Origin: an uncultured bacterium
GTDB lineage: Bacteria > Cyanobacteriota > Vampirovibrionia > Gastranaerophilales > Gastranaerophilaceae
Assembly: GCA_902777385.1 (NCBI GenBank)
Contig: CACYTP010000015.1
Location: 1 to 64,000 of the forward strand
Reading direction: 5' to 3'
DNA length: 64,000 bases
Shown: positions 55,370-64,000 of the stretch, one piece after another
Layout of the letters: each line of letters starts with the position of its first letter
Position numbering within the stretch: the first letter of the stretch is position 1
Notes under the pieces: model-generated
The model's database searches: none
The model's input: only the letters and a program-made list of their open reading frames with translations
Told to the model about the DNA's origin: nothing
Program-made: the position numbers and the translations under genes

Positions 55370-56278
55370 TTAACCAACAGGGCTAATTGATGTTTCGTAC
55401 CTGTCTATTACAGAGAAAAGTTCTTCTTTTTCATCTGCTGTAAGCTCGACAAGCGGACGTCTTACATAATCCTCTATAATTCCGAAATGAGCAAGAGCCG
55501 CTTTCACCGGAACAGGATTTGGTGCCATAAAAAGTTTTTTAAATGCAGGATACAATTTTTTGTGCATATTTAATGAAGCTTTTACATCACCTGTTTTGAA
55601 ATTTCTAATCATTGATTTCATATCTGTGCCAAGTATATGAGAAGCTACTGATACAACCCCGTAAGCACCAACAGAAAGCATCGGCAGCGTAAGGCTGTCA
55701 TCACCTGAATAGATTGCAAAATCTTCAGGACATATCATCTTCATCTCTGTGACAGCATCCATATCGGCAAAACTCTGTTTTATGCCCACTATATTATCAT
55801 ATTTTTCCGCAAGCTTCTTTACTGTCTGCGGCTGCATATTTACACCAGTTCTGCCCGGAATATTATATATGATAACAGGCAAATTTGTTGACTCGGCAAT
55901 TGCTGAAAAATGAGATATCATACCGCTCTGTGAAGGTTTATTATAATATGGAACCACAGATAAAATTCCGTCAACCTCTTCCTTTTCAGCCCATTTCGCA
56001 GATGTTATTGCAGTATCGGTACAATTCGAACCTGCATTCATTATAACTTTTGCACGATTTCTGTTAGCTCTTTTTATCGTACTTAACAGTTCAAATTCTT
56101 CTTCATGAGTAAGAGTAGGACCTTCCCCTGTTGTTCCGGCAACAAGAAGAGTATCAGTTCCGTTATTCACAAGATGTTCCGTCAAACTTTCGGCTTTATT
56201 AAAATCGATTTCCCTCTTTGAATTGAACGGTGTAACCATTGCCGTAATAATTTCACCTGCATCAAATCTCATTACCAT
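55370..56278 (-). CDS. dapA: 4-hydroxy-tetrahydrodipicolinate synthase
   Basis: The 302-residue TIM barrel has T49-T50 in AGTTGEGPTL, Y138 in IIYNIPGRTGV and the Schiff-base Lys K167 in GIKQSFADMD. It condenses pyruvate with aspartate semialdehyde in lysine and diaminopimelate synthesis, feeding peptidoglycan. AGAGG precedes the ATG. It stands alone, next to secD on the same strand (56 nt), and could be co-transcribed. Confidence 0.96.
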   Translation of the reverse strand: MVMRFDAGEIITAMVTPFNSKREIDFNKAESLTEHLVNNGTDTLLVAGTTGEGPTLTHEEEFELLSTIKRANRNRAKVIMNAGSNCTDTAITSAKWAEKEEVDGILSVVPYYNKPSQSGMISHFSAIAESTNLPVIIYNIPGRTGVNMQPQTVKKLAEKYDNIVGIKQSFADMDAVTEMKMICPEDFAIYSGDDSLTLPMLSVGAYGVVSVASHILGTDMKSMIRNFKTGDVKASLNMHKKLYPAFKKLFMAPNPVPVKAALAHFGIIEDYVRRPLVELTADEKEELFSVIDRYETSISPVG

Positions 56279-56444
56279 ATATACCTCTTTCCCTTATCAA
56301 CATTTATCATCTATATTATACTATAAAGAAAAAGTCTGAACTTCAATTATTAAGTTTATTTTCATTACATTTAACATGGTTTTTGTTTATCAATTGAATT
56401 TTATCAGGTATATTAAGATTAATTTCATATACATTTGATAAATG

Positions 56445-56472
56445 TTGATATACTTAAAAATTTGGGTATAAA
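56445..56472 (+). promoter_or_regulatory. Promoter for a leaderless metzincin mRNA
   Basis: TTGATA (56445-56450) and TATAAA (56467-56472) are 16 nt apart, and the ATG at 56479 follows the -10 box after 6 nt. No Shine-Dalgarno is present. Confidence 0.6.
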
Positions 56473-56478
56473 TATTTT

Positions 56479-57306
56479 ATGGAAAATTTACTGAAATACA
56501 TTCGTTCTTCGTTCAACTATACCCATTGGATAGATACCAAAAATGATGTCGTTAACCCTAAATTACAGCTTTTAGATTACGGAATTTACAATGTATTTGT
56601 CACACCGGTAGATATAGACGGGTATCAAAATAAACTTGAACACTATTCAAATATACTGCAAAAAGCTTTGAACGAATGGTCTAATGCTTTGAATGGCAAA
56701 ATAAAATTCAAAGTCGTTTTTTCATTACAGGGAGCAGATATAAAACTATACTGGATAAGATCAAAAAGAGAATACGCAGCCAGACAAAATTGGGATGAAA
56801 ATACAATACACAAAATGCCGGTTGTTAACATGGGAATTGTAGATATAGAAGGTAAACCATATTCAGACAATGAATTATACCATCTGTGTCTGCATGAATT
56901 TGGGCATATACTCACACTCGGACACAGTCCTAATCCTGAGGATTGTATGTGCGGAGGCGGCACTTGGAACCCATATTTAACCGATAATGATATATTTGTT
57001 CTCAGATTGATATATTTTTTAGGTTCAGGAGTTTCTTACACGGATAAAGAGGAATATATAAAAGCAGAAGTTCAGAAATTTCTAAAAAACAAATCGAATG
57101 ATAAAATAATCCAAAATTCCAAAGCTCATATAAAACAAACAAAAGCCGAAATTGCTGTTGATTTACTGTCAAACTTAGAAACTATAGAAGAAATTGCAAA
57201 ATACAGACTTACACTGCAGCACATATCACTTGATGAAGCTGCAAAAAAGCATTTTTCAAAGCCTCAATATATATTACCTGCTGAGGTTTCCGAACAACTT
57301 ACATAA
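56479..57306 (+). CDS. Metzincin-type zinc metalloprotease
   Basis: The 275-residue protein has the metzincin zinc signature HEFGHILTLGH at H139, H143 and H149 with E140, followed by a Met-turn candidate M157 (DCMCGGG). The fold before it, a mixed strand region with WSNALNGKIKF and GADIKLYW, matches matrixin-like proteases. The C-terminal 80 residues are helical and Lys-rich. There is no signal peptide, so any secretion must use another route. Its promoter makes the mRNA leaderless. It ends 4 nt before the convergent HMGL-like gene. The substrate is unknown. Confidence 0.8.
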   Translation: MENLLKYIRSSFNYTHWIDTKNDVVNPKLQLLDYGIYNVFVTPVDIDGYQNKLEHYSNILQKALNEWSNALNGKIKFKVVFSLQGADIKLYWIRSKREYAARQNWDENTIHKMPVVNMGIVDIEGKPYSDNELYHLCLHEFGHILTLGHSPNPEDCMCGGGTWNPYLTDNDIFVLRLIYFLGSGVSYTDKEEYIKAEVQKFLKNKSNDKIIQNSKAHIKQTKAEIAVDLLSNLETIEEIAKYRLTLQHISLDEAAKKHFSKPQYILPAEVSEQLT

Positions 57307-57310
57307 AGTG

Positions 57311-58606
57311 TTATTTTGCCGAAATTTGTGCTTCTACACGCTCCTTTATTGCCCCCTGAGGTTCATAATATGGAGATACAGTCATAACCTTTGCCGCTAT
57401 ATCCGGATAATTATAAATAAATCTTAATTCACTTGAAGTTAAAGGTTTCTGAGTATGAACATTTGCATAACGTGCAAGTTCCAGAATATTTCTGGCTTCA
57501 TGCTCATCCTGAAACTCTATTTCAAGATTATTGTACACATTACGGAAACCTTTAATACCACCGTATTCACCTGTAGTAATCATACGCCCTGTTTCAATAA
57601 TTTCAGGTTCACCACGTCCAAGTTCTTCGAAATCATACAGTTCATAATTTCTTCGGTCTTTCAATGCACCGTCAGCATGAATACCTGATTCATGGGCAAA
57701 CGCATTATCTCCAACTGCAGGCTGATTCATAGGTATTGGAACTCCAAATGCGTATGCGGTATATTTGGCAAGCTGCCAAGCTTTACTTAAATCTATATTC
57801 GGATCAATATGGTAATTATCTTTAAACCCTGCTGATTTGAGTATCGCCAAAAGACAAGATACCAAATCTGCATTACCTGCTCTCTCCCCCATACCGTTAA
57901 TAGCAGTATTTATATATGCATCTACCCCTGCATCAATTGCAGCTTTCGCACCCATTACCGAACACGCAACAGCCATGCCTAAATCGTTATGAAAATGCAT
58001 TTCCATTGCCATACCTGTTTCTTTTGCTATTTTATATATCCTGTCATAAGTTGTTTTAGGATCTTCATACCCTAACGTATCGCAGTAACGAAAACGTTGA
58101 GCCCCATTATCCCTCGCAATCTTTGCATACTTAATAAGAAAATCTATATCACTTCTTGAAGCATCTTCTGCATTAACGCCTATAATTTCAGCACCTTTAG
58201 ATACAGCACACTGTACTGCCTCTTTGGTCATTGCCAAAATATCATCAAAGGATTTTTTCCCCTGATATTTTCCGTATAACATTTGTTCTGATGTTGACTG
58301 TGAAAGGTTGCAATTTTTTAAAGCAGGAACATTTGTAAACGAAAGTTCTACATCTTCAGCAATTGCTCTCATCCAACCGGAGAGTTTTGTTTTTGTAATT
58401 ACACCTCTTTTTACCAGTTCAAGATTTCCGTTAAGATAATTTATTTCATGCCGAGTGGTAGGAAATCCAAATTCAGATTGAGTAATACCCATATCATTCA
58501 GCATGGTATTAATTATTGTTTTCTGAAGCTTCGCCAGACCTAAACGAGAAGTCTGTACCCCGTCACGATTCGTTACATCTACAAAGTAAATAGTGTTATC
58601 TTTCAT
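57311..58606 (-). CDS. Homocitrate/2-isopropylmalate synthase-family enzyme
   Basis: The 431-residue HMGL-like barrel has VDVTNRDGVQTSR at the start (the R-D-G metal and CoA site), MHFHNDLGMA (the HxH metal ligands), GMGERAGNA and AFAHESGIHADG. This family condenses acetyl-CoA with a 2-oxo acid. The sequence is nearer to homocitrate synthase (NifV/Lys20) than to the longer LeuA, because the C-terminal allosteric domain of LeuA is absent. No leuB/C/D or lysine-aminoadipate genes are near. Substrate (2-oxoglutarate, 2-oxoisovalerate or pyruvate) cannot be decided from this. AAAGGAG precedes the ATG. Confidence 0.85.
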   Translation of the reverse strand: MKDNTIYFVDVTNRDGVQTSRLGLAKLQKTIINTMLNDMGITQSEFGFPTTRHEINYLNGNLELVKRGVITKTKLSGWMRAIAEDVELSFTNVPALKNCNLSQSTSEQMLYGKYQGKKSFDDILAMTKEAVQCAVSKGAEIIGVNAEDASRSDIDFLIKYAKIARDNGAQRFRYCDTLGYEDPKTTYDRIYKIAKETGMAMEMHFHNDLGMAVACSVMGAKAAIDAGVDAYINTAINGMGERAGNADLVSCLLAILKSAGFKDNYHIDPNIDLSKAWQLAKYTAYAFGVPIPMNQPAVGDNAFAHESGIHADGALKDRRNYELYDFEELGRGEPEIIETGRMITTGEYGGIKGFRNVYNNLEIEFQDEHEARNILELARYANVHTQKPLTSSELRFIYNYPDIAAKVMTVSPYYEPQGAIKERVEAQISAK

Positions 58607-58713
58607 TTTTACTCCTTTTGAACTAGTAAAATATCTTGCTTTTTTAATAAAAATTAATTACAATAAATAGTATGAGCATTGAACAACTCAATGTCAAGAG
58701 ATTTTTATAAATT

Positions 58714-60306
58714 ATGAATAATACTAAACAGTTAGAGAAGAAGATTAATAAAGAATATAAAACCGGCAATGTCAAAAGTGCAATCGAATTGTGCCAGTTA
58801 GGTTTGCAGGAAGACCCGACAAATGCGGCATTACACTTAAGACTCGGAGATTTGTATCTTGCTTGGCATCTTGATATTTCTAACTCTTGCCAATATGTTG
58901 ATGAAGCGATTACCGAATATCAAAGAGCGTCTGAAACTTATGTGGATTCTGCCGATATTTATTTTAAAATAGGACAAGCACACTACTACAAAGGAGACTT
59001 AGATAAAGCTATTAACTATTTTGATACGGCAATAGAAAAAGATTCAAAAATGGCAAAAGCATACTATATGCTTGCTGAAACATATACAAAAAAATCCAGA
59101 TTTTTTGAGGCCGTTTTGAATTGCCAAAAAGCAATAAAAGCAGCACCTCTCAGAAATTCAAGTGCCCATTACCTTTTGTCAAATTTGTATAACGTTTCCT
59201 CTGTTCAATCACTGAAATTAAAATTTAAATCAAAGTTTGAATATCTTTTGTCATTAACGACTTTGCCTTTTGACATCAGAGCAATTAAAAATGTCTGTCA
59301 AACATTATCTTATTTAAGATTTATACCTACCTGGATAAAAGGAATATGGCTTGCCAATTCAAAGGGTGTGGATGAAGCTATCGAGTTATATATTAAAGCT
59401 ATAGATAAAGCTCCCGGATTTGTACCATTTTATGGACTACTAGGTGATATTTATTGTTCACTTGGCAGATTTGAAGATGCAATTACGGAATACAAAATGG
59501 CGATTTGGCTTGATTGTCTTAACATTCAGGCATATAGGCATCTTGCAGCTGCTTACGAAGAGTTGGGAGATTACGATAATGCAGTTGAAATTTACGAAAA
59601 ACTTGTAAAACTCATGCCGGGAATGCCTGATGTCCATTCAAGTTTGGCAAATATTCTTTTTGTAAAAGGCGATATTGACGGAGCTATAGCTCATTTTCAA
59701 ACTGCAATTACCCTCAATCCTAAAAAAGAATGGACAAGTGTTGTAAATCAAACTTTAGGATTTATATATCAGGAAGCGAAACAAGATTTAGATGCGGCAA
59801 TTATGTCTTATCAGAGTGCATATCTTCAAACTCCGAAAGATATAGATATTTATGTAAATCTTGGTAGTGCATTCTATGATAAAGAAGATTTTAATAATGC
59901 TTTGGCAGTATATCGTAATGCTCTTGATTTACAGCCTAAAAATGCACAAATCCACTGTAATTTAGGTTTTTTGTACTGGAGCAACGGAAATCTTGATGAA
60001 GCAATAAAAGAATATGGCTTGGCTGTTGAATACAATAAGTATTATGATATAGCATACAATAACCTTGGGGTTATTTATCTTGACGATTTGGGACAAGTAA
60101 GAAAAGCGATAGAATTGTTTGAAAAATCTATTGAATGTAATGCAAACTATGCTTTGGCTCAATTTAATCTTGCAAGAGCAATAACTATTACCGGAGACAA
60201 AATTGAAGCCGCAAAACTTTATCAGAACGCACAAAATATCAATAAAGTAACCAATGAAATGGATCCGCAAGAAATAATAGATAAAATTAACGGATTATTT
60301 GAGTAA
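58714..60306 (+). CDS. TPR-repeat protein
   Basis: The 530-residue protein is made of about a dozen 34-residue TPR units (for example ADIYFKIGQAHYYKGDLDKA, AYRHLAAAYEELGDYDNA, AYNNLGVIYLDD), broken once by a less regular stretch at about 155-215. It has no signal peptide and no enzymatic domain. TPR scaffolds serve many complexes; the partner cannot be read. It is a single gene with a terminator. Confidence 0.85.
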   Translation: MNNTKQLEKKINKEYKTGNVKSAIELCQLGLQEDPTNAALHLRLGDLYLAWHLDISNSCQYVDEAITEYQRASETYVDSADIYFKIGQAHYYKGDLDKAINYFDTAIEKDSKMAKAYYMLAETYTKKSRFFEAVLNCQKAIKAAPLRNSSAHYLLSNLYNVSSVQSLKLKFKSKFEYLLSLTTLPFDIRAIKNVCQTLSYLRFIPTWIKGIWLANSKGVDEAIELYIKAIDKAPGFVPFYGLLGDIYCSLGRFEDAITEYKMAIWLDCLNIQAYRHLAAAYEELGDYDNAVEIYEKLVKLMPGMPDVHSSLANILFVKGDIDGAIAHFQTAITLNPKKEWTSVVNQTLGFIYQEAKQDLDAAIMSYQSAYLQTPKDIDIYVNLGSAFYDKEDFNNALAVYRNALDLQPKNAQIHCNLGFLYWSNGNLDEAIKEYGLAVEYNKYYDIAYNNLGVIYLDDLGQVRKAIELFEKSIECNANYALAQFNLARAITITGDKIEAAKLYQNAQNINKVTNEMDPQEIIDKINGLFE

Positions 60307-60330
60307 ACTATCTTTAAAATACATAAACAA

Positions 60331-60366
60331 ACTAAAAGAGAGGATAATTAAAATCCTCTCTTTTAA
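60331..60366. terminator. Bidirectional terminator between TPR and GGGtGRT genes
   Basis: TAAAAGAGAGGA pairs with TCCTCTCTTTTA, with A and T runs on both sides; both flanking genes end here. Confidence 0.85.
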
Positions 60367-60391
60367 TATCATAATAAGTTTTTAACTTAAC

Positions 60392-61393
60392 TTACTTATT
60401 CATAGCTTCTGCAACAGCAACAGCACATGCAACAGTTGCACCTACCATTGGGTTGTTACCCATACCGATAACGCCCATCATTTCAACGTGAGCAGGAACT
60501 GAAGAAGAACCTGCAAACTGAGCATCACCGTGCATTCTACCCATAGTATCAGTCATACCGTAAGAAGCAGGACCTGCCGCAACGTTATCAGGGTGAAGCG
60601 TACGACCTGTACCACCACCTGACGCAACTGAGAAGTATTTTCTGCCATTTTCAATAGCCCATTTTTTATAAGTACCTGCAACAGGGTGCTGGAATCTTGT
60701 AGGGTTAGTTGAGTTACCTGTAATAGATACATCAACACCTTCTTTAATCATAATAGCAACACCTTCTGATACGTCATCAGCACCGTAGCATTTTACTTTT
60801 GCTCTTTCGCCGTCAGAGAATGGGATTTCTTTTGTAACTTTTAATTCACCGGTTTTATAATCATATTGAGTTTCAACATAAGTAAAACCGTTGATTCTTG
60901 AAATTACATAAGCTGCATCTTTACCAAGACCGTTTAAGATAACTCTTAAAGGTTCTTTTCTAACTTTATCGGCATTTCTTGCAATACCGATAGCACCTTC
61001 AGCAGCAGCAAAAGATTCATGACCTGCCAAGAAGCAGAAGCATTTTGTTTCTTCTCTTAATAGCATAGCACCAAGATTGCCGTGTCCGATACCAACTTTT
61101 CTTGTATCACCTACAGAACCCGGTACTGCAAATGCCTGCAAACCTAAACCGATAGTTTCAGCTGCATCAGCAGCATTTTTGATACCTTTTTTGATTGCGA
61201 TCGCACAACCTAAAGTATATGCCCAAGATGCGTTATCAAATGCGATTGGCTGAATACCTTTAACTATGGCATCAACATCAATACCTTTTGATAAGCATAA
61301 TTCACGAGCTTCATCAAGGTTTTTAAATCCGTATTCCGGTAAAACCTTTTTTAAAGTAGACTCACGTCTGTCTTTTCCTTCAAAATTTGCCAT
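60392..61393 (-). CDS. GGGtGRT family protein
   Basis: The 333-residue protein contains the motif SGGGTGRTLHPDN that gives the family its name, with FQHPVAGTYKKWAIENG just before it and GNNPMVGATVACAVAVAEAMNK at the end. The function is not established. AAGGAA precedes the ATG. The Fe-S scaffold-like gene lies 35 nt upstream in the same direction, and the two are likely one operon. Confidence 0.9.
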   Translation of the reverse strand: MANFEGKDRRESTLKKVLPEYGFKNLDEARELCLSKGIDVDAIVKGIQPIAFDNASWAYTLGCAIAIKKGIKNAADAAETIGLGLQAFAVPGSVGDTRKVGIGHGNLGAMLLREETKCFCFLAGHESFAAAEGAIGIARNADKVRKEPLRVILNGLGKDAAYVISRINGFTYVETQYDYKTGELKVTKEIPFSDGERAKVKCYGADDVSEGVAIMIKEGVDVSITGNSTNPTRFQHPVAGTYKKWAIENGRKYFSVASGGGTGRTLHPDNVAAGPASYGMTDTMGRMHGDAQFAGSSSVPAHVEMMGVIGMGNNPMVGATVACAVAVAEAMNK

Positions 61394-61428
61394 TTTTTTA
61401 TTTCCTTCTTTTAATTATTTTACCTTTA

Positions 61429-62133
61429 CTATTCCTTACGAGGATCGATATATTTTACGGCATCAGCAAATCTGCCATAAGTGCCGATATTCTTTTCGTA
61501 AGCTTCTTGCGGATTTACACCCTTCTTAACTGCATCCATAAATTTACCAAGATTAATGAATTTATATCCGATAACTTCATTGTTTTTATCAAGACCTAAT
61601 TCAAGGATATAACCTTCTGTCAATTGAAGGTATCTTGGACCTTTTTGTTTTGTAGAATGGATAGTACCACACATAGAGCATAGTCCTTTACCCAAGTCTT
61701 CAAGTCCGGCACCAACAGGCAATCCGTTTTCAGAGAATGCTGTCTGAGTTCTGCCGTATACAATTTGCAAGAATAATTCTCTCATTGCAACGTTAATAGC
61801 GTCACAAACCAAGTCTGTATTTAAAGCTTCGAGAATTGTTTTTCCCGGAAGTATCTCACCTGCCATAGCCGCAGAATGAGTCATACCTGAACATCCGATT
61901 GTTTCTACCAAAGCTTCTTGTATAACTCCGTTTTTAACATTCAATGTTAATTTACAAGTACCCTGCTGTGGTGCACAACAGCCACAACCATGAGTCAAAC
62001 CGGAAATGTCTTTAATTTCTTTACATTTTGTCCATTGTCCTTCTTGAGGTATTGGAGCCGGTTCGCCTTTTACGCCGCGTTTTACGCAGCACATTTCTTC
62101 AACTTCTTTTGTAATTTGAATACGATCCAACAT
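61429..62133 (-). CDS. Iron-sulfur cluster assembly scaffold-like protein
   Basis: The 234-residue protein has the IscU/NifU-like fold with VETIGCSGMTHSAAMAGEILPGKTILEAL matching the scaffold Cys loop. It also has extra Cys: a cluster THGCGCCAPQQGTC in the N-terminal part and GLCSMCG after the scaffold. A true scaffold is about 130 residues, so this is an extended form. I chose ATG 62133; AAGGGAG lies upstream and rules out an earlier TTG. Its only neighbour is the GGGtGRT gene, to which it may supply a cluster. Confidence 0.82.
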   Translation of the reverse strand: MLDRIQITKEVEEMCCVKRGVKGEPAPIPQEGQWTKCKEIKDISGLTHGCGCCAPQQGTCKLTLNVKNGVIQEALVETIGCSGMTHSAAMAGEILPGKTILEALNTDLVCDAINVAMRELFLQIVYGRTQTAFSENGLPVGAGLEDLGKGLCSMCGTIHSTKQKGPRYLQLTEGYILELGLDKNNEVIGYKFINLGKFMDAVKKGVNPQEAYEKNIGTYGRFADAVKYIDPRKE

Positions 62134-62306
62134 GTTTTTATTAACTCCCTTCAAGTTATGTTTACTCTATGATTGTACCTTGCTGAAAAATCCATGTCAA
62201 TTTGACTTTCAACCAAACAAAGGATATTCTTCTACTGTTATATAAATAGTATTGATAATTGCAATCCGATATGTTATAATATAAATAATATAAGGATAGT
62301 TTATAA

Positions 62307-62657
62307 ATGGGCGACGAAAAAAATTTAAAAGTACCGAAAAAAATACCTGAAGATTCTGTAGATATTTATTTACTGCTAATGAATAATGCCACAAAAATCA
62401 GAATTATGCGTGACTTGTTGTCAGGCACTAAGAGTTTTAAACAGCTTAGTGCATCCACTAAATGTCTAAGCTGGCAATTAAAAAAATACTTAAAGCAATT
62501 AACCGAATATGGTTTAATTACAACAACAGTTTATCCCGGGATTCCTATCGTTATTGAATATACACTAACTTATATGGGAGAACTTATGAAGCCTACCATC
62601 CTTGCAATGGCAGAATGGGGCTCAAGTTACAGAACAAATATTGCATCTAAGCATTAA
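62307..62657 (+). CDS. HxlR-type winged-helix regulator
   Basis: The 116 residues form a winged helix of the HxlR kind: KIRIMRDLLSGTKSFKQLSAST, the recognition helix SWQLKKYLKQLTEYGLI, and the C-terminal YTLTYMGELMKPTILAMAEWG that marks HxlR. A Cys at C51 (TKCLSW) sits where redox- or thiol-sensing HxlR members have one. AAGGAT precedes the ATG. Its target is unknown; it is divergent from the Fe-S scaffold gene, so that gene is a candidate. Confidence 0.82.
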   Translation: MGDEKNLKVPKKIPEDSVDIYLLLMNNATKIRIMRDLLSGTKSFKQLSASTKCLSWQLKKYLKQLTEYGLITTTVYPGIPIVIEYTLTYMGELMKPTILAMAEWGSSYRTNIASKH

Positions 62658-62667
62658 ACAATAAATT

Positions 62668-62696
62668 AAAAAATCTGCCAATCGGCAGATTTTTTA
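62668..62696. terminator. Bidirectional terminator between HxlR and AAA genes
   Basis: AAAAAATCTGCC and GGCAGATTTTTT pair around AATC. Confidence 0.88.
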
Positions 62697-63986
62697 ATTT
62701 CTGAAACCTTTAACAACAATTCTATCCGAAGATATTTTTGCCTGTTTTTGTTTTTCCATTTCTTTTTCAAAGGCTTTATCAATGTCTTCCTGACTTATTT
62801 TACAATTATCAAAATTTTCTTTTGTAAGCGTATTGTCCATAACCATTTTGTATATTCCTTTTCGGCGTCTTGCAAATAGCTGAGCATTTTCGAGCGTTCC
62901 GGCAATAATTGAACCGGTACCCTTAACATTTACTATTTTCTTTATAAAAGCATCGACATCGACAGTATCTTCAAATTCGTATTGATTTGCCACCTTAGAA
63001 AAGATATCCTTTGCTTCTTCATAGTTAGGAGCCGGAACAGAAATCAGATTACCGAGTCTGCCGGGTCTTAACATAGCGGGATCAATAGCTTCAGGTCTGT
63101 TTGTCATACCGATAACATAAACATTGTTATCACTTTTTTCAAGATTACTGAAAAGAGAAAGCAATTGATTTACAACAGAATTATCAAATCTTGCATTACT
63201 GCTGTCATCTCTTTTGGGAGTACAAGCATCTACTTCATCTATCAGAATAATAGCAGGTTGATTCTCTATTGCCGTTTCAAATAATGCTCGCCATTTGGCT
63301 TCACTTCCGCCAACAGCCGAAATCTGCATCTGAGCACCGCTGATTTCATGAATACTTACTTTTTGTCCTAATCTTTTTGAAAGCTCATTAGCAAGAGCTA
63401 TTCCTAACATGGATTTCCCCGTTCCCGGAGGACCTGCCAGTAATGTACCTTTTGTCATAACGTGACCAAACAAGTCAGGATACACAATAGGAGCATAAAC
63501 CGTCTCTATTATTCTCTGTATTGCTTCTTTGTTACCGCCTATATCGGAAAACATAGGATGCTCTCCGGATACATACTGTGATTCTTTATTTATTCTTGTA
63601 CTGAACTCTTCAGGAGATAAATTTCCGGATGTTCTGAAACTCAAATCCAAGAAATCTTCCACCTTGAATTTTTTTATATGCTGAAGATCTCTTCTGTCAG
63701 GAATTTCACCTAAAGAAATACTATCAAGGTCTGTATTATATAATTTTATACTGTGTATGTACGGATTAATACGAGTTTTTTCGGTATCAGTTGCATAAAT
63801 TTTTTCTTTGGTTTCTTTATTTACTATCTGAACATTTCCGATAACATAGAGTTTTTTACCTTCTTTTATAAACATTATCGGCTCATCAATAATTCTGTCA
63901 TCTTCAATTACTATTACGTTGTTTATTTCTCTTTCTTCAGTAAAAATATTCTCGTCATTAAAAATTCTTCTGACCTTATTTTGCAT
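62694..63986 (-). CDS. AAA ATPase of the classic (Cdc48/FtsH-like) type
   Basis: The 430-residue protein has an N-terminal 150-residue domain of strands with no TM helix, then an AAA core with GPPGTGKSMLGIALA, IILIDEVDA, the second-region-of-homology block NRPEAIDPAMLRPGRLG, and a helical lid. No zinc-protease domain follows, so it is not FtsH. The upper domain resembles the N-domains that bind substrate in proteasomal or Cdc48 ATPases. A role in unfolding is likely; the partner is unknown. The start at 63986 may not be final because the window ends 14 nt beyond it. Confidence 0.85.
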   Translation of the reverse strand: MQNKVRRIFNDENIFTEEREINNVIVIEDDRIIDEPIMFIKEGKKLYVIGNVQIVNKETKEKIYATDTEKTRINPYIHSIKLYNTDLDSISLGEIPDRRDLQHIKKFKVEDFLDLSFRTSGNLSPEEFSTRINKESQYVSGEHPMFSDIGGNKEAIQRIIETVYAPIVYPDLFGHVMTKGTLLAGPPGTGKSMLGIALANELSKRLGQKVSIHEISGAQMQISAVGGSEAKWRALFETAIENQPAIILIDEVDACTPKRDDSSNARFDNSVVNQLLSLFSNLEKSDNNVYVIGMTNRPEAIDPAMLRPGRLGNLISVPAPNYEEAKDIFSKVANQYEFEDTVDVDAFIKKIVNVKGTGSIIAGTLENAQLFARRRKGIYKMVMDNTLTKENFDNCKISQEDIDKAFEKEMEKQKQAKISSDRIVVKGFRN

Positions 63987-64000
63987 ATCACGCCTATCTG

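Overview
The window reads as a chromosomal segment of an AT-rich, Gram-negative-type bacterium, most likely a gut, non-photosynthetic relative of the Cyanobacteria (Vampirovibrionia/'Melainabacteria', order Gastranaerophilales). This placement is inferred. It rests on a Ycf23/DUF561 protein and a DUF3326 protein (families centred on cyanobacteria and plastids), three prepilins with the motif FTLAEVLITLGIIGV, an anaerobe's oxygen defence (desulfoferrodoxin plus ferritin), and secDF plus an AsmA-like protein pointing to two membranes. No rRNA or tRNA gene, CRISPR array, phage or intact insertion sequence was found.

Layout. 1-6.8 kb: the edge of a prepilin-leader gene, hup, a lytic transglycosylase, a mannose-isomerase-type cupin, a sensor kinase with an HtrA-like protease, and ycf23. 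6.8-13.3 kb: a prepilin, ctpA, a ThiE-like protein, an HEFAH protein and an 831-residue unknown. 13.5-19.9 kb: dnaK, a mono-ADP-ribosyltransferase-like protein, two small exported Cys-rich peptides, DUF3326 and a coiled-coil protein. 19.9-21.1 kb: a repeat-filled gap holding a dead prepilin leader. 21-29 kb: an M16-like protein without its zinc motif, an OmpA-like protein, a desulfoferrodoxin-ferritin operon, small Gly/Gln-rich proteins, rqcH, a YhaM-like HD protein and ilvC. 29.1-30.8 kb: a repeat-invaded prepilin whose normal start is followed by a G10 tract. 31.3-37.3 kb: a compact murF-mraY-murD-ftsW-murG operon. 37.3-45.2 kb: rplU-rpmA, a candidate toxin-immunity pair, an XRE regulator facing a prepilin, a YkgJ-type protein, and tig-clpP-clpX. 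45.2-52.9 kb: lineage-specific proteins (an HELVH membrane protein, a CheR-like methyltransferase, a calpain-like protease) and an AsmA-like giant. 53-64 kb: secD-secF, dapA, a metzincin, a homocitrate/isopropylmalate-synthase-family enzyme, a TPR protein, a GGGtGRT protein with an Fe-S scaffold-like partner, an HxlR-type regulator and an AAA ATPase.

The housekeeping genes form conventional units for envelope building (murF to murG, slt, secDF), proteostasis (dnaK, tig-clpP-clpX, htrA, ctpA, rqcH) and amino-acid synthesis (ilvC, dapA). Between them lie effector-like proteins: a putative ADP-ribosyltransferase, a calpain-like protease, a metzincin, HExxH proteins and a colicin-M-like C-terminal domain. 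Four otherwise unrelated proteins share a short N-terminal S-F-x-G motif, which could be a lineage-specific targeting or processing tag.

Three further signals stand out. A prepilin expression cassette (promoter, Shine-Dalgarno, ATG, then a 10-11 G run) occurs twice and looks like a slipped-strand switch. Small inverted-repeat elements have entered prepilin genes and remain open in frame. Several genes lack a Shine-Dalgarno and start 6-7 nt after a -10 box, which suggests leaderless mRNAs. Functions of unrecognised genes are left open.
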